This document shows positions 58,248-64,000 of a DNA stretch of 64,000 bases, in pieces. Within the stretch, counting starts at the first letter, position 1, and each line of letters starts with the position of its first letter. The notes under the pieces are model-generated. The model did no database searches, was not told the origin of the DNA, and saw only the letters and a program-made list of their open reading frames with translations. The stretch is taken from assembly GCF_013618625.1 (NCBI RefSeq), contig NZ_JABRWO010000004.1:1-64000 (forward strand), written 5' to 3'. The position numbers were made by a program, and so were the translations under genes. The stretch comes from Bremerella alba. GTDB lineage: Bacteria > Planctomycetota > Planctomycetia > Pirellulales > Pirellulaceae.

Positions 58248-58527
58248 CCACCGATTACACGGATGGCCACGAATAAGAAGAGGAGAGCAGGGCCCCTTGA
58301 GCGACGCTTCGGGTGACTCAGAGATTTATCTCTGAGTCGCCACAGGCCACATGCGGCTAAGGCATTGGGCATGAATTAAGTGGCATGCCGATCTCATCTT
58401 CCAACTCTGTCCATGATCCGCTTGTCGGCTTCGCCGACCCAGAGATGAATCTCTGGGTCACCCCTATCCCGCTAAAACCACAGCCCGAAACTTCTTCCCC
58501 AGCAGAGTTTATCCGTGCAATCGGTGG
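58248..58527. repeat. non-coding repeat element 1
   Basis: A 280-base element between scpB and the sugar isomerase gene is bounded by inverted copies of a 17-base motif CCACCGATTRCACGGAT (58248-58264 and 58511-58527, 16 of 17 identical). Inside are two hairpins of the CAGAGATRAATCTCTG type (58315-58338 and 58436-58459) in opposite orientation and a GTCGGC-TTC-GCCGAC hairpin (58424-58438). The segment 58410-58459 is nearly identical to 61590-61639 in element 2. No protein coding is seen between 58169 and 58599. Confidence 0.8.
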
Positions 58528-58548
58528 CGAATCCCTCTTCGAAACAAA

Positions 58549-58572
58549 GCTGGCCACGCGTACGTGGCCAGC
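58549..58572 (-). terminator. hairpin terminator after the isomerase gene
   Basis: GCTGGCCACG and CGTGGCCAGC form a perfect 10-bp stem with a 4-base loop, 28-51 bases after the stop at 58600, followed by TTTGTTT on the minus strand. The core is shared with the hairpin at 31552-31575. Confidence 0.65.
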
Positions 58573-58599
58573 TATCGACATCAAGTTGTTCCGCAGTGC

Positions 58600-59448
58600 T
58601 TACCAGCGTTTGGCAACTTCCTGCTTCATGAACGTCAGGCTGTCTTTGGCTAGTTGCAGTTCGGTGTCGAACATCTTCCGCCAAATTTTGGTGGCGGCGG
58701 CAATTTCCGGCAGGGCCAGGCCGAACGCTTCCACGACCATCCAACCGTCGTACCCGACTTCCTTCAGCGTGTCGAAGTTGGTGTCGAAATCGATGTGCCC
58801 GCTACCAGGCGTGGCGCGGTTGTTTTCCGAGATGTGCACGTGCGTCAGCACATCGGAACAATCGCGAATGGCCTGGGCGATGTCCCCTTCTTCGATGTTC
58901 GCATGGAACGTGTCGTACATCATCTTGCAGTTAGGATGATCGACTTCACGCACGAACCGGGCCGAGTCCCTATGAATGTTCAAGAGGTACGTTTCAAAGC
59001 GATTAAGCGCTTCTACGCCCAACATCACGTTGACGTCGCCGGCATGTTCGGCAACTTGCCGCATCGAATCGACACCCCATTTCCATTCATCTTCGGTTGG
59101 GCCGGCACCACTGAAGATACCGATCGCCGAGTGATACGGACCGACCAACGTTTCCGCTCCGAGAGCCGCACAGCAGTCGAGGGTCTTCTTGTTGAGCTCA
59201 ACGCCCTTGGCACGCACCGACGCATCGGAGCTGATCGGGTTATCTTCTTCGTTGCGAACGGTCACGGCGGTGCAGGCCAAGTCCATGGCTTTGAGCTTCT
59301 CGCCGTACTTGGTCCACTTATCGACGTCGAGATTGAACAGTGGGATCTCCACCCCGTCATATCCCATGGCCTTCAACTCTTCGACGACCGGCAGCAAGCT
59401 GTCATCGGGATCTCCGGACCAAAGCAACAAGTTCATGCCATATTTCAT
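58600..59448 (-). CDS. sugar phosphate isomerase/epimerase (TIM barrel)
   Basis: This 282-residue AP-endonuclease-2-type TIM barrel resembles D-tagatose/D-psicose 3-epimerases. Metal ligands are suggested by GVEALNRFE (Glu), MMYDTFHANIEE (Asp and His), HVHISENNR (His) and MVVEAFG (Glu). It starts MKYGMNLLLWSGD, with GGAG about 9 bases upstream. It probably interconverts keto-sugars in the catabolic block that follows; the substrate is not known. Confidence 0.88.
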   Translation of the reverse strand: MKYGMNLLLWSGDPDDSLLPVVEELKAMGYDGVEIPLFNLDVDKWTKYGEKLKAMDLACTAVTVRNEEDNPISSDASVRAKGVELNKKTLDCCAALGAETLVGPYHSAIGIFSGAGPTEDEWKWGVDSMRQVAEHAGDVNVMLGVEALNRFETYLLNIHRDSARFVREVDHPNCKMMYDTFHANIEEGDIAQAIRDCSDVLTHVHISENNRATPGSGHIDFDTNFDTLKEVGYDGWMVVEAFGLALPEIAAATKIWRKMFDTELQLAKDSLTFMKQEVAKRW

Positions 59449-59490
59449 CGACGGGGTCTCCTGGTCTTTATGAAAAACATTGAAGGGCTG

Positions 59491-60144
59491 TTACGTGGAA
59501 TGTGCGGTCAGCAAGACCGCAGACGAGGCCCGTACGTCTTGGCGAAGCTCTGGCAAGAGCGTCGCGAACGTGTCAGGCAAAGCTGGTAGTTTGACGCGTT
59601 GCATCACCTGATTCAACCGGTAAAGCAGTTTTTCGTCGTCTGGATAGTCCGCGAGAAAACGAACCTCGACGAACCGCCCAATGAACCAATCCAAGCGATC
59701 CGCCGGGCGCTCGGCAATACGTTCGACCGTTTGCTGCACGAGGGCACCATCGACCTCGCTGAGTGCCGCGTAATAGGCGTTTAACTCTTCGGGGTCATCT
59801 TCAATCAATACCGAATCGAGCAGCAGTTCGACAAGGATATGACCGAGAAAACTCGGCCGCATGCCGCTGTCTTTGCCCAGGAAATCGCGGATCCGCTTCG
59901 TGAAATCCCACTGCAGCCGGTTAAATTCTTCGGATCGGTGAAACCAATCGTCGTCGGCATGATGCTGGACAACGCCGGTGGCAATCTGGGCTTCGATCGG
60001 ATCACTCGATGCACAAAGAGGCAGGGCCTTCTTCGAGCGTGCTCGGCATTTGCGATCGACCACATTCAACCAATCCGGCACCGCTGTGCCCGCTAAGAAG
60101 TAAGGCTGATCGAGAAACGGTCTTCCGTGGGCAAAGTAATTCAT
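59491..60144 (-). CDS. conserved protein of unknown function
   Basis: This 217-residue protein starts MNYFAHGRPFLDQPYFLAG, a pattern reminiscent of zinc-dependent phospholipase C or AcpH-like (HD-type) proteins. Further His/Asp pairs follow (VVQHHADDDWFHRS, FLGHILVELLLD), so an alpha-helical metal hydrolase is plausible. No family was firmly recognised. A frame to 60192 adds residues inside the upstream terminator and is not preferred. Confidence 0.72.
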   Translation of the reverse strand: MNYFAHGRPFLDQPYFLAGTAVPDWLNVVDRKCRARSKKALPLCASSDPIEAQIATGVVQHHADDDWFHRSEEFNRLQWDFTKRIRDFLGKDSGMRPSFLGHILVELLLDSVLIEDDPEELNAYYAALSEVDGALVQQTVERIAERPADRLDWFIGRFVEVRFLADYPDDEKLLYRLNQVMQRVKLPALPDTFATLLPELRQDVRASSAVLLTAHST

Positions 60145-60164
60145 AGGGTTATCTTTGACCCAAA

Positions 60165-60200
60165 ACAAAAAAGGGAAAGGGCACGCTGGCAACCTTTCCC
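60165..60200 (-). terminator. intrinsic terminator after the Gfo/Idh/MocA gene
   Basis: GGGAAAGG and CCTTTCCC pair (8 bp) around a 12-base loop, followed on the minus strand by TTTTTTGTTTT. It lies 41 bases after the dehydrogenase stop, so the downstream unknown gene must have a separate start or depend on read-through. Confidence 0.75.
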
Positions 60201-60240
60201 CTGAAATTCAACCACTTATCTTCCGATTCCGACAAGTCGA

Positions 60241-61380
60241 TTACACGTCTTTCCAGACCTTTTCGGCCGCACTGGTCAGGACCGCATCGCACACCTTTTG
60301 CGTTTCCAAGGCACTGCGGAAGGTAGGCTCGCAAGGCTTGCCTTCTTCGATGCTCTTCAGGAAGTCGGCCACATGGTGCACGAAGCTGTGCTCATAGCCG
60401 ATGTTCAGGCCCGGTACCCACCAGTGATCCATGTAAGGGTGATCGCCATCACTGACGTGGATCGAACGCCAACCGCGGACTTCGCCTTCGTCGGCATGAT
60501 CGAAGTATTCCAGGCGATGCAGGTCGTGCAGGTCCCAGCGAATCGAAGCGTTTTCGCCGTTGATCTCGAAGGTATACAGCGCCTTGTGACCACGAGCATA
60601 GCGAGTCGACTCGAACAAGCCGAGCGAACCGTTCTCGAAGTGACAGAAGAACGAACAAGCGTCGTCAATGTTGACAGGCTCTTTCTTACCAGTCCCGCTG
60701 TGCATGCGTTCTTTGACAAACGTTTCGGTCACGGCGTTGACGTCTTTGATGCTTCCGTTAAGCCACAGGGCCGTGTCGATGCAGTGGGCCAGCAGGTCGC
60801 CGGTCACGCCCGAACCAGCCGAAGCCGCATCCAGACGCCACAACCCAGCACCACCTTGAGGGACATCCGCGTTGATGGTCCAGTCTTGCAGGAAGTTCGC
60901 ACGGTAGTGGAAGATACGTCCCAGCTTGCCGCTGTCGATGATCTTCTTAGCCAGGGTCACTGCAGGAATACGGCGATAGTTGTAGAAGATGGTGTTCGGG
61001 ATGCCGGCGTCTTCGACGGCCTTGACCATCTCTTCCCCTTCGGCGGTGCTCATGCCGATCGGCTTCTCACACAAGACCATCTTGCCGGCCTTGGCGGCAG
61101 CGATCGAGATCGGACCGTGCGTATCGTTGGGCGTGCAGATATCGATGGCGTCGATATCGTCGCGTGCGATCAGCTTGTTCCAGTCGGTCTCGTACGACTC
61201 GTAGCCCCACTGCTCGGCGAAGGCCTTGGTCTTGTCCTCGCTACGACCACACACGGCCTTCAGTACCGGCTGGTATTCGAGTTCAGGAAAGAAGTCAGGC
61301 ACTCGCTTGTAACCATTCGAGTGCGTACGGCCCATGAAGCCATAACCAACCAAGCCAATACGAAGTGGTTTCTTTGCCAT
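60241..61380 (-). CDS. Gfo/Idh/MocA family oxidoreductase
   Basis: This 379-residue NAD(P)-dependent sugar or inositol dehydrogenase-like protein has the Rossmann start [29 protein letters not shown] and the family signature CEKPIGM with the conserved Lys. The C-terminal half is the Gfo/Idh beta-sheet domain. No export signal is present, unlike secreted members. GGAG lies about 11 bases before the ATG. The substrate is unknown. Confidence 0.93.
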   Translation of the reverse strand: MAKKPLRIGLVGYGFMGRTHSNGYKRVPDFFPELEYQPVLKAVCGRSEDKTKAFAEQWGYESYETDWNKLIARDDIDAIDICTPNDTHGPISIAAAKAGKMVLCEKPIGMSTAEGEEMVKAVEDAGIPNTIFYNYRRIPAVTLAKKIIDSGKLGRIFHYRANFLQDWTINADVPQGGAGLWRLDAASAGSGVTGDLLAHCIDTALWLNGSIKDVNAVTETFVKERMHSGTGKKEPVNIDDACSFFCHFENGSLGLFESTRYARGHKALYTFEINGENASIRWDLHDLHRLEYFDHADEGEVRGWRSIHVSDGDHPYMDHWWVPGLNIGYEHSFVHHVADFLKSIEEGKPCEPTFRSALETQKVCDAVLTSAAEKVWKDV

Positions 61381-61448
61381 GATGTGATTGTCTCCAAGTA
61401 GATTCGCGAGAGGGTGTGTCTGGAAAAGCAGGGTTTTTCTTGTTTGCG

Positions 61449-61710
61449 TTTTTAGCCACAGAGGTCACAGAGAACACGGAGGAAGATCTTTGGATCCAAT
61501 ACAACGGGTGGCTTGAGTGGCCGCAGGGCACAAGCGGCGAATGCCTCAGGGAGGAACAAAGTGGAACAATTCAATCCTCAACCACGCCTGTCCATGAGCC
61601 GCTTGTCGGCTTCGCCGATCCAGAGATAAATCTCTGGGCCCACCAGTGATCTACCTATCCACGATCTTCTTTTCTTCCTCGGTGCTCTCTGTGTCCTCTG
61701 TGGCTAAAAA
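61449..61710. repeat. non-coding repeat element 2 with 38-bp inverted ends
   Basis: A 262-base element between two catabolic genes ends in 38-base inverted repeats (61449-61486 and 61673-61710, 35 of 38 identical) built on AGCCACAGAGGNCACAGAG. Inside it, 61590-61639 repeats the segment of element 1, including the hairpin CCAGAGAT-AA-ATCTCTGG (61620-61637). No coding is seen from 61381 to 61724. The outer ends differ from those of element 1. Confidence 0.85.
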
Positions 61711-61724
61711 CTCGTTATCGATCG

Positions 61725-62759
61725 TTAGTTCCAACCACACTGGTCGCGAACTTTGATCATCACGTCGAGGATCGAATTCCAGGTTTCCTGCTTTTCGAGC
61801 ATTTCGTTAGGGAACATGCAGCCGTCCCAGCAGATGTGTTTGATACCGCGGCTCGGGGCATCTTCGAGCCAGTACTGGCTGCACTTGACGATATCCAGCT
61901 TGCCGTTGGGGTCGTCGGCAGGGCAGTGGCGACCGGTCTTATCGTGCGAACCGGTTCCGTGCACGCTGCCATCGTTTTGGGCGACGTGGAAGTCGATCGT
62001 CCACTTTCGCAGAGCGTTGGTCATCTCGGTGTAGGCAGCCCAGAATTCTTCTTCGGTGTAGCCTTCCTTCAGCAACGCATGTTCCGGAGCGTTGTAGCCC
62101 AGCAGATAGAGATAGGTATGCGCCAGGTCGGCCTGGAAGCCAACCGTTTCCGGCATATCAACCGCTTCCAACAGGTTCAGCATGTCCTTCCACGAGTGCA
62201 TGCTTCCCCAGCAAATCTCCCCTTCGGCAGCCAAACGTTCGCCACTGTCGGCGGCGACCTTGCCAGCTTCCTTGATCGTTTCCGCGATCAACTTGGTGTT
62301 CGCTTCAGGGTCTTTCGACCAATCTTCGACGCCACTGGCCGTGTCGATACGAATGCACCCGTATTGGCGAACGCCATGTTCGTTGAAGATCTTCGCAATC
62401 CGGCAGGCCTTCTTCACGGCGAGCACGAAGTTGGAACGCTCCTCTGCGGTTCCCATCGCCGGTCCACCCACGGTGCCAGGCCAGATCGGAGCGACCAGCG
62501 AGCCAATGGTCAGATTGTGCGAAGCGACCAGGTCAGCAATCCGCTTCAATTCGTCGTCGGAAGCATCCGGATCGGTATGCGGATGAAACAAGAAGTAATC
62601 GATCCCGTCGAACTTAATGCCATCGACTTCCGCAGCTGCGGTCAGCTCGAGCATATGCTCTAAGCTGATCGGCGGATGATCGGTCCCTTCTTCCTTACCA
62701 ACCAAACCAGGCCACATGGCGTTATGAAGCTTCGGGGACGCGTTAGGATGGGAACTCAT
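61725..62759 (-). CDS. sugar phosphate isomerase/epimerase (TIM barrel)
   Basis: This 344-residue AP-endonuclease-2-like TIM barrel has metal-ligand-like segments [26 protein letters not shown] (Glu), [14 protein letters not shown] (Asp/His), [18 protein letters not shown] (His) and CWDGCMF. It starts [16 protein letters not shown] at 62759, with GGAG about 11 bases upstream; the frame extends to 62837 without support. It lies downstream of the cupin gene in the same block. Confidence 0.88.
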   Translation of the reverse strand: MSSHPNASPKLHNAMWPGLVGKEEGTDHPPISLEHMLELTAAAEVDGIKFDGIDYFLFHPHTDPDASDDELKRIADLVASHNLTIGSLVAPIWPGTVGGPAMGTAEERSNFVLAVKKACRIAKIFNEHGVRQYGCIRIDTASGVEDWSKDPEANTKLIAETIKEAGKVAADSGERLAAEGEICWGSMHSWKDMLNLLEAVDMPETVGFQADLAHTYLYLLGYNAPEHALLKEGYTEEEFWAAYTEMTNALRKWTIDFHVAQNDGSVHGTGSHDKTGRHCPADDPNGKLDIVKCSQYWLEDAPSRGIKHICWDGCMFPNEMLEKQETWNSILDVMIKVRDQCGWN

Positions 62760-62905
62760 GCGGGAGTGCTCCGATGGAGATGTATGTTTTGAGAAGACGA
62801 GAACGAGATCTTTAGGCAGGTGGCGGATCAGCTTCAAGTTTTCAGTGTTCCGTTTTCAGCAGGAGCATTCTTCCCGCTGAAAACTTCACACTTCAAACTT
62901 GCTGA

Positions 62906-64000
62906 CTACTTCCGAAAATCACCCACAGCCGGCACATTTGCGTGTGCGTGCGGGCCGAAGTAGCGTAGGCCGACGAGCGGCTCGCTGCCGGTGTTTTCGA
63001 TTTCGACGCCGCCACTGGCAGCTTCGTGCGAAATGAAGACTTCGTCTTCGGTGGTGGCACCGAAGCGAATCATCGCCGGCGTTTGCAGGTTCATTTTGCC
63101 CATCCGGCCGCTACCCTGAACGGTAATCCAACCGCTGGCAGCTTCTTCTTTCAGCGTGCACTTGGCACCCGGCTGCAAGGTCAGTTCCTTCGAGCTAAAA
63201 AGCTGTTCGCTGTCGACGGTACCGTAGACAATCCACTTGTCTTCGTAGCCATCGCCACTGCAAGACTCGTCGACGATTGGTTCCAGGTAGTTGCTGCCTT
63301 TGAAGTCGGGATCGACGTTCTTTTCCCAGTCCAGCTGACCGAGGATGAAGTCGAGGTCCTGGTGCTTTTCTTCGGGCATGTCTTTGACCAATAGCGACCA
63401 AGGCACTTCGCGGCCTTCGACCAGGGACTGGAACATCCCGAAGACGTCGCTACCCCACTGCGGTTCGTAGGTGCACAGCGAACCGGGTGCATGCAGAACG
63501 CCAGGTGGAATCAGCCAGCCGGTACCACGCTTCAAGCGGTGAGCCTGGGACAGGTAGAGAATGCCGTTGTCACCCTTGCTCCAATCTTCCAAGCACTTGC
63601 GAACCTGGGCTTTAGAGGTGTCCGGCGTCAAACCCATGAAGGTATAGGCGAAGTTATTGTCGACGTTATTGAGCTGCGGCGGATAGTAGTAGCTCTCTGG
63701 CTTACCTTCCTGTCCGACCAAGGCCGCGTCTTTCTGACTTTGGTGAAAATGATGCGGGATCGGGCCCATGTTGTCGAAGAATTTCGAGTAAACCGGCCAG
63801 CGGTTATACTTGCCGAACATGGCGTCGCCGATCAAGCGTTTGCCCTGTTCTTCGACTGCGTCCTTCAGCAGAAAGTGCTGACCTTCGTGCAGAATGAAGC
63901 TCTGACCTTCGTACCAAACGCGACCTTCATTGGCGGCGTCGGTTGTCGAAGCGAACCAACGTTCGTCGATCCCGCCACGATGGGCACCATAGGCGTACCA
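62906..64000 (-). CDS. cupin sugar isomerase-like protein, 5' end outside window
   Basis: At least 365 codons read open to the window edge, so the start lies beyond 64000. The N-terminal part shows an RGGIDERWFAS segment and FILHEGQHFLL, a cupin-like strand. Further segments are HHFHQS (His pair), GWLIPPGVLHAPGSL (His) and a second cupin half with TVQGSGRMGKM. The pattern resembles class I mannose-6-phosphate-isomerase-type cupins acting on sugars. The exact reaction is unknown. It precedes the isomerase gene by about 145 bases. Confidence 0.82.
   Translation of the reverse strand, partial: WYAYGAHRGGIDERWFASTTDAANEGRVWYEGQSFILHEGQHFLLKDAVEEQGKRLIGDAMFGKYNRWPVYSKFFDNMGPIPHHFHQSQKDAALVGQEGKPESYYYPPQLNNVDNNFAYTFMGLTPDTSKAQVRKCLEDWSKGDNGILYLSQAHRLKRGTGWLIPPGVLHAPGSLCTYEPQWGSDVFGMFQSLVEGREVPWSLLVKDMPEEKHQDLDFILGQLDWEKNVDPDFKGSNYLEPIVDESCSGDGYEDKWIVYGTVDSEQLFSSKELTLQPGAKCTLKEEAASGWITVQGSGRMGKMNLQTPAMIRFGATTEDEVFISHEAASGGVEIENTGSEPLVGLRYFGPHAHANVPAVGDFRK

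Noticed and set aside
58315-58459. CRISPR-like repeats
   Set aside because: The repeated units are palindromic hairpins in opposite orientation with unequal spacing and no cas genes nearby.
60298-61401. 367-codon plus-strand frame opposite the Gfo/Idh/MocA gene
   Set aside because: Antisense shadow; the minus-strand protein has clear family motifs.

Overview
The window is bacterial chromosome from a planctomycete, most likely of the Pirellula/Blastopirellula group. The markers are: a 16S rRNA gene that ends without a linked 23S gene; a DUF1559 prepilin-like protein; the PVC-type small basic protein; a sulfatase; an ammonium-transporter/histidine-kinase fusion; and a full ribosomal protein supercluster with planctomycete-type extensions. 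Nearly all genes lie on the minus strand, so transcription runs from high to low coordinates.

Region by region: (1) 1-152 holds the last bases of a plus-strand 16S rRNA and a strong terminator. (2) 337-6795 is a signalling block: an Amt-PAS-histidine kinase-REC-REC-HPt fusion, a REC/HD-GYP response regulator, and a sulfatase broken by an 11-bp tandem duplication and a homopolymer frameshift. (3) 7086-10318 holds a DUF2071 protein, a secreted propeller protein and a zinc-metallopeptidase-like protein. (4) 10391-31273 is the alpha, spc, S10 and str ribosomal region, from rpsL down to rplQ. It lacks rpmD, infA and rpsD, is cut by terminators after rplO and rpsG, and carries an extra NAD(P)-binding protein gene after map. 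Its fusA resembles the mitochondrial EF-G2 / spdEFG2 recycling type. (5) 31629-46373 is rpoC, rpoB, rplL, rplJ, rplA, rplK, nusG, secE, tRNA-Trp, tuf and four tRNAs in the order Thr-Tyr-Gly-Thr, the same order as the E. coli thrU-tyrU-glyT-thrT-tufB locus.

(6) 46970-53549 holds a DUF1559 protein and small lipoprotein, a sigma-70 factor with three helix-turn-helix modules in front of its sigma domains, a secreted protein, a DUF3891 protein and the small basic protein. (7) 53780-58168 carries a soluble Ser/Thr kinase, accD overlapping a histidine-phosphatase pseudoenzyme gene, rpe and scpB. (8) 58600-64000 is a carbohydrate catabolism block: two TIM-barrel sugar isomerases/epimerases, a Gfo/Idh/MocA dehydrogenase, a cupin sugar isomerase-like protein cut by the window end, and one unknown. 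Two non-coding elements built from related hairpin modules and bounded by inverted repeats sit between these genes.

The most interesting points are the ammonium sensor next to a c-di-GMP phosphodiesterase, the multi-HTH sigma factor, the recycling-type EF-G in the str locus, the double lesion in the sulfatase, the catalytically dead phosphatase homologue overlapping accD, the natural K88R in S12, and the paired repeat elements. No CRISPR array, insertion sequence or prophage was seen.
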